A stretch of 64,000 nucleotides of DNA from Branchiostoma floridae (taxonomy: Eukaryota; Chordata; Leptocardii; Amphioxiformes; Branchiostomatidae). Each line of letters starts with the position of its first letter. The stretch's first letter is position 1. A program made the translations under genes and the position numbers. The notes under the pieces were generated by a model, which did no database searches, had not been told where the DNA came from, and was given only the letters and a program-made list of their open reading frames with translations. This document shows, in pieces, positions 22,745-34,004 of the stretch. Where the stretch lies: positions 10,375,768-10,439,767 of the forward strand of contig NC_049995.1 in NCBI RefSeq assembly GCF_000003815.2, read 5' to 3'.

Positions 22745-25700
22745 ATGACCAAGCTAGGAGCTATGAAACATGGACATGGACATGGACACCAATGTGGGTG
22801 TGGCAAGCAGAGACTTCCCACTGCAGTACCTCACTCAATCCCCAGGAGGAGTGGTTTTGCATTTATCCAGGTGGTGAGCAGGTTTGCCATCGATGTGTTG
22901 GTGAGGTGCTGGGCGCTGTGCAGCACGGGACTGCTGGCAGTGCTGCTCTTCTATTGGCTGTACGGAGGATGGGTGGCCTCCATCGTGGTCTGGATCTCCA
23001 TATTTGGTAAGTATGAACTCCATATTTGTAAGTATGAGAGGTGCTTAGAGTTACAATTGTCCACTCCATATTTGGTATGTTTGAGAACTTGGCTCCATAT
23101 TTGGTATGTGTGAGAAGTCTCCTCCATATTTGGTATGTGTGACAAGTCACCATATTTGGATATGTGTGAGAAGTCTTCATATTTGGAAAGTGTGAGAAAT
23201 CTCCATATTTGTTAAATCTCCACATTGAGAAGTTTCCATGTTTGGTAAATGTGAGAATTTTCCATGCAAGTATTTGGTACTGTAAATGCAGGAATTTTCG
23301 CGGTGGTTTTATGTTCGCGCTTTTCGTGGTGGCCGCTTCACCGCGAATTTAAAACCACCCCGAACATTTTTCCATAACAGTAAGAGACTGCAGTGCATGG
23401 TGCTACCACGAACTTAAAACCACAGCGAAAAGTCCTTTTATTTGCTACCGAGGAATTAAATCACCGCGAACTTAAATGCAATTACAGTAGTATATTACAA
23501 TGTAGCATGCCCCATACATAAATACAGTTGTACTTCCATATATTCAGGAACTAAAACTCTCTGAACATTTTCCATTTTCTAGGAATCTTCTACAACTACC
23601 AAGACTACCTCCTGTACTACCCTGAGGTGCCCAAATCCTCGCGACTGCTGGTTCAGTCTCCCCAGGGGTGGAACGTACCCTTTGAGAGCCTCTTCATAAA
23701 GGCCAGGGATGGGACCAGGCTGCATGCACTATTACTCAAACAGCCAGAGGGCCTCGCTGCAACCGCACCCACTGTGCTGTTCCTCCATGGAAATGCCGGG
23801 AATATTGGACATAGGTACACAGCTACTTTTGTGCTTTGAGTGTGTTGTGGATTTGTGGAAAATTCTTCTTGGAAAATGGTAGAAATAAGGCTGTTTATCC
23901 TACACAGGCTTTTAACTAGGATTTTATTATAAAGGGTCCACATTTCTTAGTGAGTCATGGTAAGTGATAAAGGCACCACTATTGTAGAGGGGTCCGGGGG
24001 CATCCACCTTCCATAGTGCAGAGTTTTTGAGAATTTTAAGTTAAAATAGTGCATTCTGAGGGCAAAATTACTGTCAGAGAGGTCACAGTAGAAGACTGAC
24101 CACAAATGACCTCATGCCATCCCTGGTCAATCAGAATTCCATGCTTGTCAGAGGATCTGCTCCCCAGTGTAAGGGTGTCTAGTGCATCCAATTTCTTGTT
24201 ATTTTTAAGAAAACCTCGTCCAAATGACCCCATGACGCATGCCAGGGTATACGTAAAAGCCTGTATACATATGTAAAGATGTGTTTAAGTGAGGTTAAAC
24301 AAAATATTAGTTTGTAGGACTGGTATAGACCATGTGAAGGTAAAACATTTTGTTCTTGTATTTGCTTGCAAGTGTTGCCTTTCTAGTTCTTTTTCTATTT
24401 AAACCCATCACTTTTGTTCCAGGTTAGTGAATGCAGTGGCCTTGTATGCAGCAGTATCAGTTAATGTTTTACTGCTGGAGTACAGAGGGTATGGCAAGAG
24501 TGATGGCTCACCTTCAGAAACAGGTATGATATTTGAAATGATATGATAGTTAAACCTTATCCCTGCTAGTCTTATTACACTATACAGAAGAAGCCAGTTT
24601 TGAAATTGCACAACAGATAAATGCACACTTCTCTTATTTGCACAAAATTCAAAATCCCAAATCGGTGTGGTCCAGCTGGATGACTTTGCATTGTTGCACC
24701 ATCCAGATAATTGCACGAAATGCGCTGGCTAGTATTAGAGTGTGCAATTAAATCATTATGGTTTCTACAGTAACTGTATATCCATTGGCTTCAAGTTTTA
24801 GCAACAGGAAAGAGGTTGAAAAAGTTTGTTACCAAGAAAATAAACAGTCTGTTTTGATTTAAAGAAAGATTGTTTGATTGCTATTTCTAGCCATACATAA
24901 AGACATGTCTTTATCAATCACAGTTTTATCAAATGAAAGCTAGACAAACAAACTATCTGTATTGGATTTTAAAACTAAAATACTTGAGAGTAAAACTGCA
25001 GTTTGTACAAAAGCCACAAGGGGGCCCAAATATATGAAGTCTTGAAGTTCTATCTTGGACTATCTTCTACATGTACATCCAAGAAAGTAAGCTATAACGG
25101 GAGGTACCCCAACACGGTACGCTTTTTCTTGCGCTCAAACTCATGGCGCTCCATCGCTAGTTGCCTGAGAGTGGTCAAATTTTGATGACTGAATTTTTAA
25201 CTCATAGATTTGAACAACATACTTGAATAAGAAATGCATTCATGTGGTTCATGAACCTTTTGCGCTGCGTGTTAGAAGTGGCAAACACTGAGAGACAATT
25301 TCGTGTATGTAACCTTCCAATTTTGTGCTACGCTGGACAGTGTGCCTAACTCGGTACGCTTTTTTTTATATTTTGCTCTCTTCAGAAGTAAGTGGTAAAT
25401 TTAAGTACACAGAAAAAAATTAATAGTATGATATTTTAGCTTTCTTTTGACAGTAAAATCGTGACTGTATGTACTTCTTGTCTCACATGAGGAAGGCTGT
25501 ACCTAGAACAATCCAGCTGATGTTTTACGGGCAATGGGCTGAATGCACTGATTGTGAATGCCCGACTAAAAAAAAACATTACGAAAAAACGACACCGCCA
25601 ACATCAACAAAACTCTGTCTGATTATATGAAAATATCATCTACATCTCTCTGTCAAGTCTTATTTTCATAGACAGCACGAATCATTTGTTTACAGTCAAA

Positions 25701-26840
25701 TAAATCTTTGGAGCGTTCTCTAGTCTGCCACCTTCACGGCCACACTCCCTTGGGAGTACAATGGTGGCAATGTTTATGTCGCTTCCTTTTGGTTGCTTTT
25801 CTACTCAACAAACATTTGAAGACCCATATTCATAGTGTTTTATGGAGCTTTATTTATGTGTATCATGGCAGTTGTATGACTGCTTGGATGAGTTTGTATA
25901 GTTAGCGACACGAGCCGCCAATACGCAGAGGCCGGTGACCGCAGTGATTCAGCACTGTCAACATTACTGTTAGAATTCTGCTCTTAAAAAAACATGAAGT
26001 AAATATGTTAAAGTATACTTGGAATGCAAATTAAAGCTGTGTGCATGGGCTTGGTTTATTTACCTTGTAATCAGCATAGTCAGTGGCAACAAACACGGTG
26101 TACTTATGGATAATAAGATCAGCAAAAAATCCGTACCGTCTTACGACGGGGACCGTCTTAGGGCGGCCCCCGTTAGAAATTGTCTTTTACGTTAATTCTC
26201 TTTTGTTTTCTCCAATGTTGAATCATAATCATTCAATGCTGAAACCCATGATTATCCATACCAGATTGTATCAAGATATTAGAGATTCATGTATGTTAGC
26301 CTATATCGTTTAGTCGGTAGAATTTAAGATTTCTTTTGGATTTCAACTTTTCTGTTGTGTCTCTGAAGCTTCATGTTTTTCGCAGGTTTATATTTAGATG
26401 CAGAGGCAGCTGTGGACTTCCTTTACAGTAGAGCGGACATAAACCAGAGAAAAATCGTGGTCTTCGGCCGCTCTCTCGGAGGCGCCGTGGGAGTCCACCT
26501 AGCGACCCATTCCGTCTTCAGGGAGAGAATATTCGCCGTCATACTAGAGAACACCTTTACCAGCATACCACACATGGCCACTATTATATTTTCTATGAAG
26601 AGGATATTGAAATGGGTTCCAGTATGGATGTATAAAAATCAGGTAAGAACTTGATGTATATAATGTATACATATCCCATAGCCTTGCTTATCTCTGTCAA
26701 AACAGTAGTAGTAGTAACTGTAGTTACTGTTACAGTACTAGTAGTAGTTGAATGAGTAGTAGTTGGTAGTAGTTGTAGTAGTAGTAGTAGTAGTTTTAGT
26801 AGTAGTAGTTATATTATAGTTGTTTTAGTAGAAGTGAACT

Positions 26841-26887
<47 letters not shown>

Positions 26888-28761
26888 TCATTTGTATATA
26901 TAATGATCAGCCCCTATAGCTCTGTCCTGCCACTTGCTACATATTATAACCAAACGTCACATACAATTACCACGTCTGCTACAAGTAGCCATGGTGACAG
27001 CTGCCTGGTCCAAGTATTGGCCTCATTTGTTTGGAGGTGGGGAAGAAGAAATGGACCAAAAACAACATGTTTCCTTCTGTGAAGGTAAATGTAATAAAGA
27101 TGCAATAACAGTAACAGTTAAATCCATGTGAGAATTGTGTATACAGATTTTACCTTTTCCTTACAGTTTCTTTCTATCAAGAAGATTGGACAGTGTAGCC
27201 GACCGACTCTGTTTGTCTCAGGGCTCGCAGATCAGCTCATCCCTCCATACATGATGCAGCTTATGTTCCAGGTAATTATAGCTGTGTGTCTTTATACAAG
27301 TTCAGGATCAAATACAGTGTTACATTGCCCAATTATTACCTTCCTCAAGAAGCATAGATGTTTTTGATAGTTTTGTAATATAGTTTTTATTTGGCTTTGC
27401 TGCATACTTGCAACTTGTAAAGTTATGGATGGATTAATGAAATTTGGTAATATTAATATGTAATTTGCTCTTGTCCTATCGTAGAACTGATTTTTCCTTT
27501 GCAAGTTATAATAATAATTTAAGCCATTTAATTTCACACCCAATTTGCCTGCGTATCTCCTGCAATTATCTGACGTGTGCAATAATTCGAAGTTACCCAG
27601 TTGGACTGTATACTGTATTAGTGTGATCAATGAATAGGGGTCATGCCAGAAGTGTGCGGTTATCCGATGTGCATTAAATGGCTTCTACTAACTGTACAGG
27701 AAAATGTCATACCTTGTCATTTTCTTGATGCAACTTTTCATATTTGTAGTACTGAGCTGTATGATTATACTTTACATACTTTAACTTTGAGATACATGTA
27801 ACTTCCTTGTTCCTTGTGTATGTCTAGGAGTCAGGGTCAGTGTACAAGAGGATGTGTACCTTCCCTACAGGAACACACAATGAGACCTGGCAGTGTGATG
27901 GGTACTGTGATGTCATCAGGAGATTCCTACAGGAGGTAGGTCAAAGGTTAAAGGTCATATCAGGAGAATCCTACACGTCAATGGTTGATACCATCACTTG
28001 TTTCATATGTATAGTACCAATATGTCACTTGATGTTTGTACTGTCAGTGACCTCAAAAGGGCATACTGTTTCAGTCTATTTTTTATGTGTTTTATCCCTT
28101 ATTACTCTAGTCTGGGTACCATCCGGAAAGTAGTGCGCTCCAGCATTAATTATACACTATATACAGTCACTTATTGCTCTGACATTCATCATACACTATA
28201 TACAGTCACTTATTGCTCTGACATTCATCATACACTATATACAGTTGCTTCTCTGCTGTTCCGTCTGGGATTCTTGGCGACGTTAACGTCTGGAATCGTC
28301 CAATTTTTGGACGAGGGCGCTGATTGGTTCCTACACATGAGCAAATTAAGGAATGGATTCAATCGTTGGTTCAAACAGGCAACACCCAAAAAGCCCTCCG
28401 TCCACTTGTGGGAGGGCTTGTCGTCATGGAGCAAGAGCTCTAGATTGCCATTCCTTAATTCACTGATTAACTGATAATAATAGCACCAAACGATTTGGGT
28501 ATACAGTTCCCAAGATGGGTAGCAGAAGCAAACATAGGAGTAAACTACTACCTGGATGGTACCAGGCTAATATTACTCAAGATCCTTTTTAGATTGACAC
28601 CCCCTTCTTGAAGGTTGTTTGGTACAATCCATTAGTCAATAGTCATTGGAAATAAAGAATACTGATATCATGAATCCTTTCTTTTGTTTTAGGTGTCCCA
28701 GGCCCATGGATTAGAAGACACAGATGGAATAGTTCATGACCATACAATTTTAGATATATAA
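22745..28761 (+). CDS. ABHD13: ABHD13-like alpha/beta hydrolase
   Basis: A membrane-anchored serine hydrolase of the ABHD13 family. Coding exons: 22745-23006, 23583-23814, 24423-24523, 26386-26642, 27167-27271, 27828-27935, 28693-28761. All junctions are GT-AG and the product is 377 aa (human ABHD13 337). A hydrophobic segment at about residues 56-86 matches the family's N-terminal membrane anchor. The oxyanion loop is HGNAGNIGHR (156-165), nucleophile Ser228 lies in GRSLGG, acid Asp306 in GLADQLIPP and His336 in GTHNETW; nucleophile-acid-base spacing is close to the human protein. The extra length is mostly an N-terminal His/Cys-rich tract (HGHGHGHQCGCG) not found in vertebrate ABHD13. The family's natural substrate is not settled. 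Confidence 0.93.
22995..23275. repeat. Minisatellite grown from the ABHD13 exon 1 donor
   Basis: The real boundary CTCCATATTTG/GTAAGTATG is followed by about eight imperfect reiterations of CTCCATATTTGGTATGTGTG and variants with spacers of 10-25 bp. Several copies keep a usable GT. Confidence 0.85.
23280..23487. mobile_element. Palindromic TTCGCGGTGG-type MITE, copy 1
   Basis: Ends CTGTAAATGCA and TGCAATTACAG sit between TA dinucleotides. Interior words TTCGCGGTGGTTTTA and AAAACCACAGCGAA are inverted. A second copy is at 55409-55616 and a decayed relative near 39245-39470. Located in intron 1 of ABHD13. Confidence 0.8.
23944..24250. repeat. Dispersed repeat, about 300 bp (family R1)
   Basis: Highly similar over its length to 36757-37070 (GGGGGCATCCACCTTCCAT, TGACCTCATG, GAGGATCTGCTCCCCAGTG, TCCAATTTCTTGTTATT, CATGACGCATGCC). 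Shorter relatives on the other strand lie at 7150-7215 and 42940-43035. No coding potential. Located in intron 2 of ABHD13. Confidence 0.75.
26703..26890. repeat. (GTA)n microsatellite
   Basis: Impure AGT/GTA repeats from 26703 and a pure run at 26841-26886, in intron 4 of ABHD13. The serine-rich frame across it is an artefact. Confidence 0.95.
28151..28250. repeat. Tandem repeat, 39-bp unit
   Basis: TACACTATATACAGTCACTT recurs at 28153, 28192 and 28231 (period 39 bp), in intron 6 of ABHD13. Confidence 0.85.
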
Positions 28762-28805
28762 AAAGGTCTAACAATTTTCAGTAAAGTACAGAGACATGCT
28801 CTTAA

Positions 28806-29198
28806 GGTATCTCGGTTGGCTAAATTGGCATTTTGACCTTCCATTGTTTTCTCATTAATGAATTCAGAAAGAATTGAGCCGTAACGAATATTGATAAATA
28901 GGCATTAAAAAAATCTGATTTTTTGGGGGCCAAATTGATGACGTCATCAGGTTTTATTGCCCCTAATATTATTTTTTCTACGATAAAATACAGCACCTTA
29001 GTACATACCACTGCAATGACACTATGTTTTTTATGTGCATAATGATGAAAGCTACAAACTCACGGTTGCACAAATTGATATCTACTAACGATCTGTAGTT
29101 ATTAAGAATTAACTTTTTTTTACGGCTCCATTCTTTCTTAATTCATTAATAAGAAAACAATGGAAGGTTAAAATGCCAATTTAGCCAACCGAAATACC
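28806..29198. mobile_element. 393-bp MITE with TTAA target duplication
   Basis: Ends GGTATCTCGGTTGGCTAAAT and ATTTAGCCAACCGAAATACC form inverted repeats of about 85 bp. TTAA flanks both sides (28802-28805 and 29199-29202). It starts 44 bp after the ABHD13 stop codon, so it probably lies in that gene's 3'UTR. TTAA duplications are typical of piggyBac-like transposases, but the terminal bases do not fit the usual CCC start. Confidence 0.8.
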
Positions 29199-29784
29199 TT
29201 AAGTTAATGGAAATCAGTGTCATGTTCTGCAGAAAAGAAAATGGTATGGAGAAAAAAGGAATTACCCGTTTGAACAAGGATTCTTCTGTGCATAGTCATT
29301 AGGTTTACCTGTGTAAGTCCTAACCCTTTGGTATATAGGGCAGTGCCCATCTCTGTTTCCTAAGCCCTTGGGCCACACACAGCAAGGAGGTTTCTTTACT
29401 TAGCAGTATATGTGTGTGTTCAACTATCATACTCTTTCTATGCTGAATTCTAAGCAGTACAATTTTATGCACTATTTGCTATGAGTCTGACTTTTAAAAA
29501 AACATCTCTTGGCAAGCCTTGTCTTTGTATTTCAATATGCACTATGGTCTATTGTCAGAAAATGTGCAAAGATTAGCTTTCAAAGAAAGCATCGAACTGC
29601 AAGAACTTGTATCTGTGGTCAATGTCTTACAGTGTAATACACTAAAATCAATTGTAGAAAATATTAGTGCATACAAGGCATCAGCACTATTGTTTCTTTG
29701 TTAACCCCCTTGGTGTATTTATCAGTGGATAATCTTATAACCAGGTGTCTGGAAGAAAAGTGGACTGCAACTGTACTTACAATG

Positions 29785-30079
29785 CAGGGCTCGAAATACT
29801 TTTTTCTGCATACCTGCACTGCACTCTGAATTTAGGGAATATGGATCATACTAAAATTGTTGAGGAACCATTGCTATTTTTTCTTTTATACTTTAAGTTA
29901 ATAGGTGGTAATAGTCAGTGCAGCTGTAACAACAATCCACATCGTCATCATAGGACATTTATGTATAAAACCCAGTACATGGGCCAATGCAGGTTGGGTG
30001 CAGGTAGACCTAGAAATACCTGCACAGCTCCAATTTTACCTGCACTAACGTGCATATGCAGGTGGTATTTCAAGCCCTG
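29785..30079. mobile_element. hAT-like MITE
   Basis: Inverted ends CAGGGCTCGAAATAC and GTATTTCAAGCCCTG, the latter preceded by TATGCAGGTG. CAATG occurs directly on both sides. The CAGGGxxxGAAA terminus is typical of hAT elements, although a full 8-bp duplication is not evident. Confidence 0.65.
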
Positions 30080-30305
30080 CAATGCTATAGTCATTGGTGT
30101 TTTCAATGGACCCTCTTTCCATTCCATACAGTACAGTCACTACGTTGTGTGATTCCACCGCAAAGCACTGACTTCAAGTGTTATACAGTTTAATTCGAGA
30201 GTGGAACTTCATATTATATAATTATTCTGTTATTTCGAAATCAGTGTACACTTTGAAGACATATCAGGAACAGAAATAAGAAAATTTCTGTATTTCTACC
30301 TGGTG

Positions 30306-30311
30306 AATAAA
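30306..30311 (+). terminator. Possible ABHD13 polyadenylation signal
   Basis: This is the first canonical AATAAA I found after the ABHD13 stop codon. If used, the 3'UTR would be about 1.5 kb and include both small transposons. A nearer variant signal cannot be excluded. Confidence 0.3.
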
Positions 30312-30496
30312 GGAACTTGAACTACACAATGTATATATATGATTATTGTTGTCTTTTGAAGTGATATTATATCTCGTGTCTTATGGTCACTTAGAACTTC
30401 ATCCTCTAGAAGTTTAAGGGGGTGGCAAGGGAAATTGACAATCCTATATTGCTGATCATTTTTATAACCATATGCCCTGTATACTAAGGGGATGTC

Positions 30497-30578
30497 CCTG
30501 TAGCTCAACTGGTAGCAGCCTCACATTTGAGCTCCTGGTTCCAATTAGTTGGTATCTAGTATATCTCACAGTTCAACC
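30497..30578 (+). repeat. tRNA-derived SINE, left part, interrupted
   Basis: Starts CCCTGTAGCTCAACTGGTAG, a box-A-like tRNA 5' segment also present at 44799. The repeat is cut by the inverted-repeat element at 30582-32917 and resumes with GGGCATCTTGGTTGGGGCTG after it; the 44799 copy shows these parts joined (GGGCATCTCGGTTGGGACTA). Confidence 0.6.
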
Positions 30579-30581
30579 TTA

Positions 30582-32917
30582 GGCCACACCAATTTAATTT
30601 CTTGGTTCACAGATTTTTTCATAAAAAATATGGAGCGAGAGGGCGAAATAAAAATAAAAATTGTAAAATGGTTGGGGTAAAGGTAACGGCTAATACAAAA
30701 CATAAAGAAAAAAAGTTTTCAGCTTAAAAAAAGTACAAAACAAGAGTTCGTAGACCTCAGGCCTGCATGAAATGTATTGGGTTTCTGTAGACCTATTGTG
30801 TATTTTTGCCTTTTTGTCTGTGGTACGTGGTTGGAAAAATGAGCTTTTTACCGTGTTGGTTGTGCACCATGCAAAAGTCTGACTCTGAAATTCCATTTTC
30901 TGAATTTGTAAGTTTGGACATGGATGAACATTACTTATTTTGGATTTCTTAAGTATGTAACCAACCACAGTACTTTGAAGTTGTTGAGACGCTACCTTTT
31001 TTTGTCTCAGATGGCCCATGCACATGTAGTTACTCAGACACATGATATACTAATATCTTCCTATTTCAATGTACTGACCTAATGCAGCTAAGTCTCCTTG
31101 GTTTGTGTTCTTCCAATGATATTCATTAAAGATTTATTTCTGGGGTGTTATTCACTTGACATCGGAATGTTACTTGCATAATTTGACCAATGATACTTTT
31201 ATCTGTAGTTCCATAGACATTAGACAATATGAATAGTGGTAGCCCCCATGCAGCAGCAACAGTTAGTCCCCAGGGTGGTATGATATTTTCATTCAATCCA
31301 TCCAACCCAAACCTAAATCTCCTGTAGTATCTAAGCCAAATTTAACAGCACAATTTACTATGAAAAATGTCCTTGTCAATCCCATTTATAGATGGCAAGC
31401 TGCTGGCAATGGAAGCTTTGAAAAGTTCAGAAGCTGTTGTAGTCAGAGCAAACACCCAGCAAACATCCCATTGCTTAGAAGGGGAATTTCATCATATATT
31501 TGCCGCGACAAAATGCAACAAACGATACTGAATTCAAAACAGAACAAAGCTAAGCCTCCACCACTTAACCCTGCCTGTACCATAGATTAAGCAGGCCCAA
31601 AAACCAAGCGAGTATGACTAGCCCAAAACAACAAATTTACCTGTATACAGTATGGAAATGGCATTACCAAAGAAACAAAAAGAAACACAGGACAAATCAT
31701 ACAGTCACATACCTTTCTCTTATGCCCACACTCTATACAGTTCTCCTCCACATTAGAAAATTGCATCTTCTTCTGTTTAAGTTCAAGTTCAACCATGATT
31801 GCCAACAGGGTAAAGGAACTTGTACCGGAACTTAAAACTCAGTACTATACAGCTCTAGAAACACCACAAAGAGTAATAAGCAAACTCCAATTATACCTGA
31901 CCAACAGATATATAATCTGGCACACTCCCGTCATCTGGCAAACTGTCAGTGCCACTAAGTAACCTGATACATTGAAGGTGGCCCAGGCCAGATGATGGTT
32001 CTACACCCAACCATAATCTGTTTTTAAAACCAAGCAGATATTGGGAGGATGCCCCAACCACACTAAAACAGGGTCAACCTATACAGTATCAAGTTCAAGC
32101 ACTAGGAGGCCCAAAATCAAACCTGACCACCAGGACACCACAAACAACTCACGTACCAAATGGCAACACAATGGCACCTTGCGTTCCGGAGATACAGCGC
32201 ACGCCCCGTGCCCGCACAAAAGGTAACCTAAAATGTCAAGTTCAAGCACCAAGGGCGCCAAAATCAAAATTGAGCATTATTCAGCCACCGCCGACACATG
32301 TGCCAAATATCATTGCGCCAGCACCAGCCGTTCAGAAGATATAACTCCGGAAACACCCCTCCCGGACACAAAATTCGACCTGCCGGGTCAAGTTCAAACG
32401 CGACAAGGCCCAAAGTCAATCCTAGGCAACAGGCAACAACCCCCCACCCATGCACCAAAAATCGTCGCAATCGCGCATATCGTTCCGGACACACAGCGCC
32501 AAAAGTGCCCCAAAAACACCAAAAATGCCACCTTCAATGTCAAGGTCAAGCGCCAGGAGGCCCAAAATCACACCTGAGTGTCAGGCTACCACCCCCAACC
32601 CACGTACCAAAAATCGTCGTGTTCGCACCATCCGTTCACGAGATACAGCGCCCTACATCCCCGGCTACCGAAAAGTTTCCACCAGCATCAAAACCATACC
32701 TGCATACATGCAGGTAAACACTATTATTGTACAGTAACAGCACCTGTACCCACACTTTAAGGAGCTTATAATATTAAGGCCAATTTGCTACACCAGAAAG
32801 TTGGTGAATGGTTTCATTAATGGTGAAAATTTGCTGAGTGATAATTTTTATTTTTATCTTTTTCGAAAAAATAGGAGCGAGCGAATCCGTGAACCAACAA
32901 ATTAAATTGGTGTGGCC
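30582..32917. mobile_element. Harbinger-like non-autonomous element, 2.3 kb
   Basis: Ends GGCCACACCAATTTAATTT and its inverse extend to about 80 bp of imperfect inverted repeat. TTA is present on both flanks (30579-30581 and 32918-32920). A TTA duplication and a GG-starting terminus fit PIF/Harbinger. No transposase or Myb-like ORF was seen in the interior. A tandem array occupies 32060-32720. Confidence 0.7.
32060..32720. repeat. Degenerate minisatellite, about 115-150 bp unit
   Basis: Five or so units carry TCAAGTTCAAGCxCCAxGAGG, CCCAAAATCA, CCxACCCAxGxACCAAAAAT and GGAxACACAGCGCC words. On the minus strand the units read GCGCTGTATCTCGTGAACGG and onward, the same skeleton as the array in FABP gene 2. 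It lies inside the Harbinger-like element. Confidence 0.7.
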
Positions 32918-32920
32918 TTA

Positions 32921-34004
32921 GGTAGGGCATCTTGGTTGGGGCTGCACTTCTTTTCAGATGGGGCATAAAATGGTTCAAATTGCTTGTTCAAGGTGTATTG
33001 AGTACATTTAAGTGAAAGGGCTAACAACCCCTCCTTGTAAAAATATAACCTGCTACTAAAACAGTATCCTTTTTGAGGTGCGTAATTATTAGTGATGCGG
33101 AAATCGTCGTCTGGAGCCTAAAGTCACCTATGTGCTGAAGCGACCATCCTGAAGCAGATGCCTAATTCCACAGAAAGCAGAAAACTTGTCGATGGGCGGG
33201 GGGGTGGCACCTTCAGGCTCCAGACTTTGCTGGAGGGCCAGCACACAGAAGAATGATACAAAATGTATAGTCATGCGTGCATCTCTTATTTATAGGGGGA
33301 GTGACGTCATACTTTTCGGCCAATCATTGTGCACCTCAAATAGCAAGAAAACTTGCTGCCCCATGTGCCACTTGGAACTACAAGACTCTCAACAAACAAA
33401 TTGAATTCCATATTTTAAGTGTTCAATATGACATTTTCATCATATATATCATAATTTTATGATAACCAATCAGTGAGACATGTTGTATCAAACTTGTGTT
33501 GGTCAATTTTATTTGATGACTTTTTAATCCTCACATGATTCTTAAATGAAACGTTATAACACTGTTATGTATGATAATTGATACACATGATAAAGTTGAT
33601 AATACACCTACATAATGCTTCGGGAAAATTGTGGTGAATATCATATTGCTTTATTAAATCATTAATCCTCGTTCAAAACAATGTGTTTGGATGGGAAATG
33701 TTAATAATGAAAATCTGAAGAATTACTAGTAACTCCATATTTTGTTATTACTAAATCTATCTATGATAGTTCATGTTGTTTATTCATATTCTATTTTAGT
33801 TCTTTAATATTTCCTTGATAGTTCATAACATGCTGTTGATATGTATACATATTAGAGATAAAGAAATGGTATCAAACTATTATTAGAAAATAATTGTGTT
33901 GTATCTAAGGACTTTTGTTAATTCTTAATGTTTTGTTGGTCCTCTGCTGACCAGGTGTATTGTGTACTGCGGTCCCTATGGTTGCCAGGTAGGTGTGTGG
34001 CCCG
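32921..34004. other. Spacer between repeats and FABP gene 1
   Basis: 32921-33060 is the right part of the interrupted SINE. The rest is AT-rich with no gene seen. TTTATT at 33779-33784 and 33650-33655 are candidate minus-strand AATAAA signals for FABP gene 1. Confidence 0.4.

Noticed and set aside
22863-23225. Minus-strand ORF with repeated KYG/PNM words
   Set aside because: Antisense translation of the donor-derived minisatellite.
26834-27082. Poly-serine ORF
   Set aside because: Translation of the GTA microsatellite in an ABHD13 intron.
32041-32760. Several overlapping ORFs rich in Lys/Pro/Thr
   Set aside because: All reading frames are open through a degenerate minisatellite with few stop codons; no domain.
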